This document shows, one piece after another, positions 8,865 through 17,313 of a stretch of DNA of 64,000 nt. Every line of letters begins with the position of its first letter. The first letter of the stretch is position 1. Below the pieces are notes generated by a model. The model was not told where the DNA came from and searched no databases. It worked only from the letters and a program-made list of their open reading frames with translations. This stretch comes from Candidatus Nitrospira kreftii. GTDB taxonomy: Bacteria; Nitrospirota; Nitrospiria; Nitrospirales; Nitrospiraceae. The stretch is taken from contig CP047423.1 of the NCBI GenBank assembly GCA_014058405.1, positions 310,001-374,000 on the forward strand. Reading direction: 5' to 3'. A program made the position numbers and the translations under genes.

Positions 8865-9722
8865 ATGAAGATTCTAGCAGCGACGGATGGCTCAAAATAC
8901 GGTAGATGGGCGATTGAATGGTTGGCAGACGTGCCGTTTATTGTGCAGCCGGTCGTTCGTGTTCTGCATGTTGTTGATGTAGCCAGTGTTCGGGCTCCCT
9001 TCATGGTCCAACCGATCATTGTGGGAGCGGAGCGCTACATCCAGTCGGAAGTCAATCGGATGGAAAAGGCAGCCAAGGTGGCGAAAGAAGAGTCGGTCGC
9101 CTTGCTGGCCAAATTAGGCTTGAATGGAGGGGTCACCGTGGAGCGAGGGGCGGTAGCTGGCACGATCATGAAATTTGCGCAGCGTGGAGCGACCCTTTTA
9201 TCGATCGGCTCTCGTGGGCTGGATGCCTTAGACCGCTTCATGCTGGGCAGTGTCTCCAATCACGCCATCCACCACGCACCGTGTTCTGTTCTTGTGGTGA
9301 AAGAGCGTCCTCGTCCCGTCAGACACGTCGTTCTCGCGATCGACGGGTCGACTGCGTCTGACAAGGCCCTTCGGTTTCTCATGCGCCAGATCAATCCAAC
9401 ACCCGATGTTCCAGAACGAGAACCGGTGCTGGTAACCATGGTGCACGCGATGCCGTACATGAAGTATCCAGAGGTCAAAGAGGCTGGAAAACGATTGATG
9501 CGGCGATATGGAGATAAGCTCGCGAGCTCGGGTTTCCAGATCCGGGAGGCCCTGCGGCTGGGAAAACCGGCCGACGAAATTTTGACCGTGGCTAAACAGG
9601 AAAAGGCTGATCTGATTGTAACTGGAGCCAAAGGACTCGGCGCGATCCGTCGCGTACTCCTCGGCAGCGTGTCCACCCGTGTCGTTCAACATGCCCATTG
9701 TGGGGTGCTCGTGGTTCGCTGA
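8865..9722 (+). CDS. Universal stress protein, two UspA domains
   Basis: 285 residues. Domain 1 starts MKILAATDGSKYGRWAIEWL and has GSRGLDALDRFMLGSVSNHA; domain 2 starts HVVLAIDGSTASDKALRFL and has GAKGLGAIRRVLLGSVSTRV. Both keep the G-x2-G-x9-GS nucleotide signature. It closes the Usp cluster, 49 nt after the phosphofructokinase, and is probably in the same transcript. It looks more like the 1639-2502 protein in layout than like the single-domain one. Confidence 0.88.
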   Translation: MKILAATDGSKYGRWAIEWLADVPFIVQPVVRVLHVVDVASVRAPFMVQPIIVGAERYIQSEVNRMEKAAKVAKEESVALLAKLGLNGGVTVERGAVAGTIMKFAQRGATLLSIGSRGLDALDRFMLGSVSNHAIHHAPCSVLVVKERPRPVRHVVLAIDGSTASDKALRFLMRQINPTPDVPEREPVLVTMVHAMPYMKYPEVKEAGKRLMRRYGDKLASSGFQIREALRLGKPADEILTVAKQEKADLIVTGAKGLGAIRRVLLGSVSTRVVQHAHCGVLVVR

Positions 9723-9828
9723 TTGCCGAACCTAGGAAATGACCCCAGAGATGGGGTTGACGGGAAAGACTAAATCGCAATAGACTAGCCCCCTCGCCGA
9801 CTAACTATTAGGGAGAGAGGGGGGTTGT

Positions 9829-10506
9829 ATGTCAGCACTACCGAAGATCGACCAGGACTCACTCCCTGATCGTTTGGTGACAGGGCTTTCAAAAATCGGT
9901 TTGGCGATGAAGAGCCGAACCTGGAGGCGAAAGGGACGACAAGGCATTGGCCCCTTACAAATCCAAGTGCTGACGTTTCTCCGGTCTCGCCCGAACCATT
10001 CGGCGACCGTTTCGACAATTGCGCGGGAGCTCTCTGTCAAGCTTCCCACGGCCTCTGAAGTCATCCGAACTCTTGAACAAAAGCGGTTGGTCAGACGGCG
10101 GCGCCGTGAAGTCGACAACCGTGTCGTGACCGTGCATCTGACCGCACTGGGGGCTAAAGCAGGTCACGTGGAAAACCGATGGCCTGAGATTTTGGCGTCG
10201 GCGACAGAAAATCTGTCGACGCAAGAACAGGTCGCCCTTCTGACGGCGCTTGTGAAACTGATTCGCGCGCTTCAGTTACAAGGAGAAATTCAGGCCGCGC
10301 GGATGTGTGTTTCCTGTGAACACTTCAGTCCACAAGCCCATGGAGAATCAGAGCTGCCTCATCACTGCGGATTCTACAACGTCGCATTTGGAGATGAGGA
10401 CTTCCGACTTGATTGCCCAGAATATGTGGAAACTGCCGAGGTGGATTCTCACCAGACGGCCAATTCTTCTGAATCGGTGAAGGTGGCCCAATCTATTCTG
10501 GTTTGA
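9829..10506 (+). CDS. MarR-family regulator with Cys-rich C-terminal domain
   Basis: 225 residues. Residues ~40-150 form a winged helix (IQVLTFLRSRP, ELSVKLPTASEVIRTLEQKRLVRRRR, NRVVTVHLTALGAK). The last ~65 residues add a Cys/His-rich module, MCVSCEHFSP, HHCGFYN and RLDCPEY, four Cys with two His, which could hold zinc or an Fe-S cluster or act as a thiol switch. It is probably a dimeric cytoplasmic transcription factor. It is a lone gene convergent with a lipoprotein gene, so the target is not evident. Confidence 0.83.
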   Translation: MSALPKIDQDSLPDRLVTGLSKIGLAMKSRTWRRKGRQGIGPLQIQVLTFLRSRPNHSATVSTIARELSVKLPTASEVIRTLEQKRLVRRRRREVDNRVVTVHLTALGAKAGHVENRWPEILASATENLSTQEQVALLTALVKLIRALQLQGEIQAARMCVSCEHFSPQAHGESELPHHCGFYNVAFGDEDFRLDCPEYVETAEVDSHQTANSSESVKVAQSILV

Positions 10507-10528
10507 GTACGGGCATTCACAGGTGCAG

Positions 10529-11086
10529 TTACTGCGCTGACTTTTCCGTTTGCTTGATGTAAAAGTGAGGGTCCTCCTCAATTTTCCCCATCAAGTCTTC
10601 CAATGCCAACCGTAGGGCTGCTTCGATAGGCGCACGGTCGGAATCCGTTACCCATCGTACTGATGAACCTGTTACGGTGTGTTCAGCACGATACGAGTTG
10701 ACGTCCTGTTCCGCCTCACTCATATCCCCTTGTAGGACGATCCGATAATGGTAGAGACCTTGTCGGGAGGTGAGGAACAGTTTGATGGCCACGCGAAGCG
10801 TGAAGTCACCTGGCTCACCTGAAACCAATGCAAAGGTGCCGCGTTGTTGCAGGTAACCCGAGATTGCCTGGGTGAGATCGGACTGCGACCATTTCAGCAG
10901 CGGGATGCCCGGTCGATGGTCAGCGCCTTCCAGTGAGGGAGGGCTGACAATGAGCTGAAGGCTTCGCGGAATGCTGACGGATGCCGGCTCGTCAGGAAGC
11001 GGTGTCACATGAATCCTGTGGACACAGCTGGTGCACATGACCCAGACAGATAGCAGGAGAACTACGAACGCAGTCGGGAAAGACAT
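10529..11086 (-). CDS. Putative lipoprotein, unknown function
   Basis: 185 residues with an N-terminal hydrophobic segment ending in a Cys (MCTSC around residue 17-21), a plausible lipobox. The body is alternating beta text (QGLYHYRIVLQGDMS) with a helical end, resembling small outer-membrane-associated lipoproteins. It lies downstream of, and on the same strand as, another lipoprotein gene (about 50 nt gap). No specific family was recognised. Confidence 0.6.
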   Translation of the reverse strand: MSFPTAFVVLLLSVWVMCTSCVHRIHVTPLPDEPASVSIPRSLQLIVSPPSLEGADHRPGIPLLKWSQSDLTQAISGYLQQRGTFALVSGEPGDFTLRVAIKLFLTSRQGLYHYRIVLQGDMSEAEQDVNSYRAEHTVTGSSVRWVTDSDRAPIEAALRLALEDLMGKIEEDPHFYIKQTEKSAQ

Positions 11087-11135
11087 ATGCAGTTGAAAAG
11101 CGGAAATGTCCCCACCTGTGCCGCGAAATCAACGA

Positions 11136-11627
11136 TTAGGGAGTCGACCCAGGATCTGGCCCTGACACGATCTCCAAGTCTTTCAAGGCCCGAACGGCCT
11201 GTTCTCGGTACCCACGTTCTGCCGAGTCTGTGTATGTGTCGATCACCCGTTGATAGGAGGCGCGAGCCCTCTCAGGTTGCTCCTTGATCGCGAAGTATTG
11301 CCCCAAGGCAATCCAGTTTTGAGCAGCCGTTTCTCGAGCCGTTTTCATCAGAGCGAATTCACGCTCGACCTGCGTGGTGCCTTGCACTTGCCCACGCTTC
11401 CTGACCGTTTCCGCCATCTGGTCGGCCATGACTTCGATCTGCTCATTCTCGTGAACCGCGGCACCCACGCGATTGGCCTTAAGGTGACCGTAGAAGCCTT
11501 CAACATGAGTCTTGATGACGTCGGCTCGCCGTTGATATGGGTCTGGTGCGCAACTGGACATGATCAAGACGAACAATGCTATGACACATGCTGTTTGGGA
11601 AGAGAAGCGATGAGGCGCGATCATCAT
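11136..11627 (-). CDS. Putative lipoprotein with helical-repeat segment
   Basis: 163 residues with a signal region ending LIMSSCAPD, a good lipobox with Cys around residue 26. The mature part is strongly helical, and residues ~110-150 (NWIALGQYFAIKEQPERARASYQRVI) look like a TPR-type helical pair. It is predicted to be anchored in the outer membrane facing the periplasm. No known partner is encoded beside it apart from the second lipoprotein. Confidence 0.62.
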   Translation of the reverse strand: MMIAPHRFSSQTACVIALFVLIMSSCAPDPYQRRADVIKTHVEGFYGHLKANRVGAAVHENEQIEVMADQMAETVRKRGQVQGTTQVEREFALMKTARETAAQNWIALGQYFAIKEQPERARASYQRVIDTYTDSAERGYREQAVRALKDLEIVSGPDPGSTP

Positions 11628-11764
11628 GGACCCTCGTGGGCGAAAGTCGAAGGGCGTTTCGAACCGTTGGAGTCTAACATAAGCCTTCCTATGCGAACAC
11701 TAACCCAAGCGGTGGGGATTTTGAATAGCTACTTCGGTTAGACCGAAGGCACAGGAGAAGCCAC

Positions 11765-11794
11765 TTGAACCTCTCACGATCGCTGCGTTATCTT
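11765..11794 (+). promoter_or_regulatory. Weak sigma-70-like promoter candidate before rubrerythrin
   Basis: TTGAAC and TATCTT are separated by 18 bp, about 75 bp before the rubrerythrin start. The match is only moderate. A very strong AAGGAGG ribosome binding site follows near 11855. Confidence 0.25.
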
Positions 11795-11867
11795 AATACC
11801 CGATTTCCAGACGACGGAAAATCTCGCAGAAGCAAAGGGTGGGCCTTCGAAAAAGGAGGAGGATGAT

Positions 11868-12293
11868 ATGAGCAAGAGTTTAAAGGGGACAAAGAGTCAC
11901 GACAATCTAAAACATGCGTTTGCAGGAGAATCACAAGCCAACCGTCGGTATCTGTATTTCGCTCGTCGGGCGGATATTGAAGGCTATCCTGACGTCGGTG
12001 GACTCTTCCGAGATACCTCGGAGGCAGAAACCGGCCATGCCTTCGGGCATCTGGATTTCTTGAAAGAGGTTGGTGATCCAGCTACGGGTGTGCCTATGGG
12101 CAACACTGATGCGAACCTCAAGTCCGCGATCGAGGGAGAAACCTATGAGTATACCCAAATGTATCCCGGGATGGCGAAGACCGCTCGAGACGAAGGGTTC
12201 CCTGAATTGGCCGAGTGGTTTGAAACGTTGGCGAAAGCCGAACGATCTCATGCCAATCGGTTTCAAAAGGGGCTGGATAGTTTGAAGGCCTAA
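11868..12293 (+). CDS. Rubrerythrin without rubredoxin domain
   Basis: 141 residues of the ferritin-like diiron fold. Metal ligands are visible in [39 protein letters not shown] and [11 protein letters not shown], the paired E and E-x-x-H motifs of rubrerythrin. The C-terminal rubredoxin Cys motif is absent. Predicted to reduce peroxide in the cytoplasm. It heads a plus-strand group with a two-cluster Fe-S oxidoreductase and DUF3501, an arrangement seen in several bacteria that suggests one electron route to the diiron site. Confidence 0.9.
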   Translation: MSKSLKGTKSHDNLKHAFAGESQANRRYLYFARRADIEGYPDVGGLFRDTSEAETGHAFGHLDFLKEVGDPATGVPMGNTDANLKSAIEGETYEYTQMYPGMAKTARDEGFPELAEWFETLAKAERSHANRFQKGLDSLKA

Positions 12294-12395
12294 TAGCCTG
12301 GGTATCAGCGCACGTTCAGCGGTCAGTTTTCGGCGACGTGACGTGAATCCGCCGGCGAAGACTGGCCGCTGATCGTTTTTTCGGAGAGATGAATA

Positions 12396-13670
12396 ATGAA
12401 AGGCTTCAGTCTCATCCAACCGATCGACGCCAGGCAGCTGGAGAAGGAGACCCTACGGATTTATGAGGTCTGTGATGGATGCCGACGCTGCTTCAATCTG
12501 TGCCCCTCGTTCAACACCTTGCTGGATCGGATTGACGTGTATGAAGGTGATGTTGCTAAGCTGACCCCCGGTGATCACCAGCAGGTCGTCGATGAATGTT
12601 ACTACTGCAAACTCTGCTTCAACCACTGCCCCTATACTCCGCCTCATCACTATGAAATCGATTTTCCCCATTTGATGGTGGCTTGGAAGAAGCGCCTGGC
12701 GGCCGAGCGTGGCGTCCGATGGCGGGATCGACTGCTCGTCATGACGGATACGATCGGAAAATTGGGAAGCGCGACCGCCTTGATCACCAACAGCGTATTG
12801 AGAAACCGATTCGTGCGTCGTATCCTTGATCGAGTGATGGGAATTCATCAAGACCGCCGGCTCATGCATTTTTCACGAGAGACGTTTCCTCATTGGTTCG
12901 GCCGTCGAGCCAAGACGGCTCCTGCCGATCCACCTGTTCGCAAGGTCGCGCTGTTTGCCAGCTGCCTGGTAAATTATCAAGTAACGGATGTCGGCAAGGC
13001 GACCGTGCAAGTGCTGGAGAAGAACGGCGTTCATGTCGTGGTGCCGAAGCAGAGCTGTTGCGGAATGCCAAGTTTTGATATCGGCGATACTCAAGCGATT
13101 CAACAAGCCGCGCGAGGCAATGTCGCGTCATTGCTTCCGTGGGTACTCGATGGTTACGATGTCGTGGTCCCGACCGCCAGTTGTAGCTTGATGTTAAAAC
13201 GTGAGTATCCTGAGCTTCAGCGTGATGAGCAAACCAAGCAGGTCGCCGAGCGGACCTTCGATATCTGCGAATATCTCATGGAGATGAAGAAGGCGGGTCA
13301 GCTGGCGACTGATTTCACGATGAAGCCTGGACGAATCGCGTATCAGATTCCTTGTCACCTCAGAGATCAGAATATCGGGTTTAAATCGAAGGAACTCATG
13401 GAGTGCGCCGGCGCGCAGGTCGAGGTCATCGAACACTGTTCGGGACACGATGGTGCGTGGTCGGCTAAGACGGAGTTCTTCTCGCTGTCGATGAAGATCG
13501 CCGGGAAGGCCGTTCGTGCAATTGAACAAGTCCAACCTGACCTTATCGCCTCGGATTGTCCGCTGGCTGGATTGCAGTTGGATCAAGCGCGAGGATCGGC
13601 GCATGCGCATGGCAAGACCGTCCTGCATCCGATACAGGTTGTCCGTAACGCGTATGGGTTGCCTGTATAG
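12396..13670 (+). CDS. Fe-S oxidoreductase of the GlpC / HdrD type
   Basis: 424 residues. Two ferredoxin-type cluster motifs lie near the N-terminus: CDGCRRCFNLCP (~residues 27-38) and CYYCKLCFNHCP (~68-79), each binding a 4Fe-4S cluster. Two CCG-type domains follow, with FASCLVNYQ...QSCCGMP and PCHLRDQN...CSGHDGAW. This is the layout of GlpC and the HdrD-like proteins, which pass electrons between quinone or dehydrogenase partners. Placement between rubrerythrin and DUF3501 suggests it feeds electrons to the rubrerythrin rather than to glycerol-3-phosphate oxidation. Confidence 0.85.
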   Translation: MKGFSLIQPIDARQLEKETLRIYEVCDGCRRCFNLCPSFNTLLDRIDVYEGDVAKLTPGDHQQVVDECYYCKLCFNHCPYTPPHHYEIDFPHLMVAWKKRLAAERGVRWRDRLLVMTDTIGKLGSATALITNSVLRNRFVRRILDRVMGIHQDRRLMHFSRETFPHWFGRRAKTAPADPPVRKVALFASCLVNYQVTDVGKATVQVLEKNGVHVVVPKQSCCGMPSFDIGDTQAIQQAARGNVASLLPWVLDGYDVVVPTASCSLMLKREYPELQRDEQTKQVAERTFDICEYLMEMKKAGQLATDFTMKPGRIAYQIPCHLRDQNIGFKSKELMECAGAQVEVIEHCSGHDGAWSAKTEFFSLSMKIAGKAVRAIEQVQPDLIASDCPLAGLQLDQARGSAHAHGKTVLHPIQVVRNAYGLPV

Positions 13671-13726
13671 CGGGGATAGTAAGGCCTTATACCTCATCCG
13701 TGTGGGCCGCAAGGTGAGAACATTTG

Positions 13727-14323
13727 ATGAAGACACTTAAGACAGACGACCTCATCTCGATCGAAGAGTACGATCGGCAGCGCCAGTCGTTTCGGGCGAG
13801 CATCATCGCGCTGAAACAGCGGCGCCGGATTTCGGTTGGTCCGTTGATCACCCTCCTATTCGAAAACCGGGATACGCTCAGGTTTCAAGTTCAGGAAATG
13901 ATTCGAGCCGAGCATATCGTCGATTCGGTCAAGGTTCAGGAAGAACTGGATGTGTATAATGCATTGCTGCCGGATCCCGACGAATTGAGTGCAACTCTCT
14001 TGATTGAGATTACAGAAGAGGCGACGATGCAAGATAAACTCGATCAGTTCATGGGGTTAGATCATGGCAACAAACTCTCGATTATTGCCGATGGAGAAGC
14101 GGTTTTCGGCGAATTCGAGGGTGGACGAAGTCATGAATCGAAAATCAGCGCCGTTCATTTCGTGAGGTTTCGACCGACTGCCTCGATGCAGCGAACCTTT
14201 TCGGACCTCACTCGTCCGGTGAAGATTCGAGTGGACCACGGTGGGTACCAGCACGAGGTTTCTGTCCCAGGTACGATGAGGGAAGAATGGCTCGCCGATT
14301 TGAAAAGCAGTGCTGAGTCTTAG
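13727..14323 (+). CDS. DUF3501 family protein
   Basis: 198 residues, matching the DUF3501 pattern: an N-terminal basic helix (EYDRQRQSFRASIIALKQRR), then VGPLITLLFENRDTLRFQVQEMIRAE and a beta-rich end (SKISAVHFVRF, VKIRVDHGGYQHE). Its function is unknown. Its gene travels with rubrerythrin and the Fe-S oxidoreductase, so it is probably part of the same redox unit. ATG at 13727 is preferred to a TTG one codon earlier. Confidence 0.78.
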   Translation: MKTLKTDDLISIEEYDRQRQSFRASIIALKQRRRISVGPLITLLFENRDTLRFQVQEMIRAEHIVDSVKVQEELDVYNALLPDPDELSATLLIEITEEATMQDKLDQFMGLDHGNKLSIIADGEAVFGEFEGGRSHESKISAVHFVRFRPTASMQRTFSDLTRPVKIRVDHGGYQHEVSVPGTMREEWLADLKSSAES

Positions 14324-14397
14324 CACTGGGCGCTGGGTTTTTGCGTTTGATCCATCTGTTTCATAGCTGAGCACTCTGGTCTCAACACAGAAGCACT

Positions 14398-15150
14398 ATG
14401 TCATTAGTTTTACTGACCAAACGTATTGAGTTTGCCGCTGCGCATCGCTACATGCGGATGGAGTGGGATGAAGCCAAGAATCGCGCCGCGTTCGGCCACT
14501 GCTACAATCCTCCGGCGCACGGACATAACTATTTGCTGGAAGTGACGGTTGCGGGTGAGATTGACCCCAAGACGGGAATGGTCGTTAACCTGTTCGATCT
14601 CAAGCGGGTCCTTCTCGATATGATCGAAGAATTCGACCACAAGAACCTGAACCTCGATATGCCCTATTTCAAAGACCGAATCCCCACATCAGAGAATTTT
14701 GCACATGTGCTGTGGGGGAAGTTGGCCACGGAACAGGATATCGGGGCCCTGCATGCCCTTCGGTTGTGCGAAGATGAAGATCTGTATGCCGAGGTCACCG
14801 CTGCGGACGGTAGAGAGATCGCTACCGTCACGAAACGGTACACCTTCAACGCTATCCAAGAGGGTCATCAAGGGAGGGATTGGGATTGTTTTGTGACGAT
14901 TCGTGGGAGGATCGATCCGACAACGGGTATGGTGACCGACATTGGTGCGTTGGATCGCTTGGTTCAGGATAGGATCATCAAGCCATTCGATCGGCAGGAT
15001 CTCTGCCAGGTGTTCGACTCCGATACAGTGAGGGGAGAAGGGCTCACCATGACCATCTGGGACCGTCTCATTGGACAACTCGCAGGTGGAACCCTCCACA
15101 ATGTCCGTCTCGTCTCAAACCGCGACCTTTCCTACGACTACGCAGGCTGA
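14398..15150 (+). CDS. 6-carboxy-tetrahydropterin synthase-like, two PTPS/QueD domains
   Basis: 250 residues, about twice the usual QueD length. The N-terminal half has zinc ligands His in FAAAHRYM and the HGHNY pair, a candidate catalytic Cys in FGHCYN, and the EFDHKNLN stretch, so it should be active on dihydroneopterin triphosphate. The second half (RDWDCFVTIRGRIDPTTGMVTD, PFDRQDLC, LHNVRLVSNRDLSYDY) repeats the fold but lacks the His zinc site. Likely in queuosine or other pterin synthesis. No other que gene is adjacent. Confidence 0.85.
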   Translation: MSLVLLTKRIEFAAAHRYMRMEWDEAKNRAAFGHCYNPPAHGHNYLLEVTVAGEIDPKTGMVVNLFDLKRVLLDMIEEFDHKNLNLDMPYFKDRIPTSENFAHVLWGKLATEQDIGALHALRLCEDEDLYAEVTAADGREIATVTKRYTFNAIQEGHQGRDWDCFVTIRGRIDPTTGMVTDIGALDRLVQDRIIKPFDRQDLCQVFDSDTVRGEGLTMTIWDRLIGQLAGGTLHNVRLVSNRDLSYDYAG

Positions 15151-15356
15151 CCGAGAGACATCGACAAGCTGTCTGACCATCCCATGAGAATCCCTTGTCA
15201 TGTACAACTTGCCGACCGTTCTCTAAAGGTTTCTAGTACTCAGCCAAGGTCGACCACTCGACATTTATGTCTGTCCACTGGATACCCGACAGCAGTAAGG
15301 CTTAGGGTGAGTATAGATAACCACTGAGCAACAATTTAAAACGAGGGGGGAGACCA

Positions 15357-15458
15357 ATGCCTGGGATGTTTGGCAGCAATCCACCACTCATGTTGATCGC
15401 TATTGCGATTGTCGTTGTAGCTGTAGTGGTGTTCGCCCTGATGACAGCGGGTTATTGA
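15357..15458 (+). CDS. 33-residue single-pass membrane protein
   Basis: A small gene, MPGMFGSNPPLMLIAIAI onward, with a single hydrophobic helix (about residues 11-31) and almost no soluble part. The purine-rich GAGGGGGGAG 6-8 nt before the ATG is a strong ribosome binding site. No family was recognised. It stands alone in an otherwise open stretch. Confidence 0.5.
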   Translation: MPGMFGSNPPLMLIAIAIVVVAVVVFALMTAGY

Positions 15459-15675
15459 TCGATCAGCGTTCAGCAATGGTTCTGGTTTCGCGTCTTGCCC
15501 CCGCCCATTGTGGTCGGGAAGTGGCATGCTATCACCTCCACGATCTGTCTGTCGCTCCTCAGCGCCGAACAGGAGAATGAGAGCCTATTGGTGACTCAAT
15601 AGGGCGAGGGAGGATTGGCCTGCCTTTGTTTCTCTTCCCTAGAGTTCGTCCATCTCCACATGCTAAACAGAAGCC

Positions 15676-15852
15676 ATGAGTGCGACGGGTTCGTTGATCA
15701 TCGGGATTGTCGGGGCGCTGATGTTTCTGATCAGCCTATTCGCGTTCAGTCAACGCAATTGGAAAGGCGGATTATATTGGTTGCTATCCGGTGTAGGGCT
15801 CATCGCGTTCTTGACATACATGGACAAGCCATCTTCAAATCTATGGCCCTAA
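15676..15852 (+). CDS. 58-residue membrane protein with two predicted helices
   Basis: Starts MSATGSLIIGIVGALMFLI; two hydrophobic segments (about 6-23 and 33-48) are separated by a short QRNWKGG loop, a compact hairpin topology. The ribosome binding site is weak. It converges with the minus-strand secreted gene ending at 15875. The amphipathic layout argues for a real gene, but coding status is not proven. Confidence 0.4.
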   Translation: MSATGSLIIGIVGALMFLISLFAFSQRNWKGGLYWLLSGVGLIAFLTYMDKPSSNLWP

Positions 15853-15874
15853 CCGGCTTCGCGTCGATGTTCGA

Positions 15875-16339
15875 TCAATGCGCCGGTTGCTTGTGCCGGT
15901 GTTGCTTTCCTTCTGTGGGGGCAGATTGGCCTTTGGCCTGGCGTGGTGTGAAGCGAGCGGCGTGGGCATCCTGTTCCGGCAGCTTGATGAAGACAATGAT
16001 CCCGGTATCCGGGTTGATTGTAAACGTTCCGGTTCCCTTCAGCATGTTCTCTCCGGACGGTTCCAATTCGATCTGAGTGCGGGATTTTTCAGTTCCATGT
16101 TGGATGGTGGCCTTCGCTCTCGAGCCCTCAGTTGGGATGCCCCTGTCGGAATGATCCATCACGTACAGGGTCAGTTCTCCGTCAGTGGCGACCAGTTCAA
16201 GGTGGTAGGGGCCAGCGGTGAGTGCTTGTCCGCCGTGGAAGGCTGTGACAGGGCCGGAATCTTTTGCCTTGTGGGCGGTAACTGGCACTGCCCCGAGGAG
16301 TATTGTGCACAGCGCGATAGAGCCCAGCAGATGTTTCAT
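15875..16339 (-). CDS. Secreted HGG-motif protein, paralogue of the next gene
   Basis: 154 residues with a clear signal peptide (MKHLLGSIALCTILLG to VTAH). The mature part contains FHGGQALTAGPYHLELVA and ELTLYVMDHSD, then a C-terminal basic, His-containing tail. The HGG...HLELV...LTLYV.DH pattern also occurs in N-terminal parts of heavy-metal RND adaptor proteins, so a periplasmic metal-related role is a fair guess. It is about 40% identical by eye to the following gene, so the two arose by tandem duplication. Confidence 0.6.
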   Translation of the reverse strand: MKHLLGSIALCTILLGAVPVTAHKAKDSGPVTAFHGGQALTAGPYHLELVATDGELTLYVMDHSDRGIPTEGSRAKATIQHGTEKSRTQIELEPSGENMLKGTGTFTINPDTGIIVFIKLPEQDAHAARFTPRQAKGQSAPTEGKQHRHKQPAH

Positions 16340-16397
16340 GATCCCGTCTCCCAGAAAGTCAGCTTCATCTCATTATTACAGAAGCTGATGTTGCATG

Positions 16398-16886
16398 TCA
16401 GTGCTTCGGTGAATGGTGGTGATGGTGATGCTCACCACCTTCTGTTTTCGATGGATCCTCCTGAGGTTTCTCGCTCGGGTTTGGCTTTGGCTTGAGGGGC
16501 ATGAAACGGGCAGCATAGCCTTCTTGATTCGGCAACTTCATAAACACAATCACGACGGTACTCGATGTCAGCGAAAAATTACCGGATCCTCCGAGAATGT
16601 TGCTTCCGACCGGGTGCAAGTTTACCTGTGTCTTCGTTGATTCGTTCTCGATATTGGCCTTTGCCAAGCCGCCGTCGACGCTAATGGGGTTGTCTGCGTG
16701 GTCCGTGACGTAGACCGTCAGGTTTCCATTCTTGGCGACCAATTCCATATGGAATGGCCCGGTCATGCGCAATTGCCCCCCATGGGGCGCCTCGACGGAT
16801 TCGAAATACTCATCGGTATGCGCCCACGTAGGCACCGTCGGAGCCAGGAGTGCAGTGAATACCAGGCAACGAACCAGCTTGTTCAT
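16398..16886 (-). CDS. Secreted HGG-motif protein with poly-His tail
   Basis: 162 residues. Signal peptide (about 1-22, ending TWAH), then APHGGQLRMTGPFHMELVA and LTVYVTDHADNP, matching the neighbour at 15875. The C-terminal ~30 residues are Pro/Lys/Glu-rich and end with a run of six His, a natural metal-binding tail. Predicted periplasmic metal binder or chaperone. It sits 58 nt upstream of its paralogue on the same strand. Confidence 0.6.
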   Translation of the reverse strand: MNKLVRCLVFTALLAPTVPTWAHTDEYFESVEAPHGGQLRMTGPFHMELVAKNGNLTVYVTDHADNPISVDGGLAKANIENESTKTQVNLHPVGSNILGGSGNFSLTSSTVVIVFMKLPNQEGYAARFMPLKPKPNPSEKPQEDPSKTEGGEHHHHHHSPKH

Positions 16887-16967
16887 TTTCGATCTGCCTC
16901 CTCACTCGCGCGTCGCTTAGCGCGGCGGTTCTCGGTGGTAGAAAGGCTTACTCAGCGGGGCATCGCG

Positions 16968-17297
16968 CTACCTAAGCAAGTGGTCTGAAATGAGTGCAAC
17001 GAGTTCGGCCGGCTCGACCACTCCTTCGCGCGTCAGTACTAACTTACCATGCGCGAAGAAATGAGTGGTGGGGTACGTTTCAAACGTGTGGGTTTTCTTA
17101 ATTTCTCGACAGCGTCCAGGTACATGCATTTTGGCCTTCCCGACCTTCAGCTCGGGGAACTTCGCAGCCACTTCTTCGAGTATCGGGTCATAGGCTTTGC
17201 ATGGTTCGCAGGTGGCCAAGCCGTACACGACGACCGCACCGGCGCTGTCCGTGAATTCTTTGTAATTGGCGTCGCTGATGTCAAGGACTGTGCTCAT
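16968..17297 (-). CDS. Thioredoxin-like protein with TCEPC active site
   Basis: 109 residues of thioredoxin fold: AVVVYGLATCEPCKAYDP holds the CxxC, and YPTTHFF supplies the cis-Pro. The usual WCGPC is replaced by TCEPC, which should change redox potential and substrate. No signal peptide, so cytoplasmic. The peroxiredoxin gene lies just upstream on the same strand, separated by an inverted repeat, so it could be its reductant. Confidence 0.8.
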   Translation of the reverse strand: MSTVLDISDANYKEFTDSAGAVVVYGLATCEPCKAYDPILEEVAAKFPELKVGKAKMHVPGRCREIKKTHTFETYPTTHFFAHGKLVLTREGVVEPAELVALISDHLLR

Positions 17298-17313
17298 GAG
17301 TGTGCTGGGTTCC

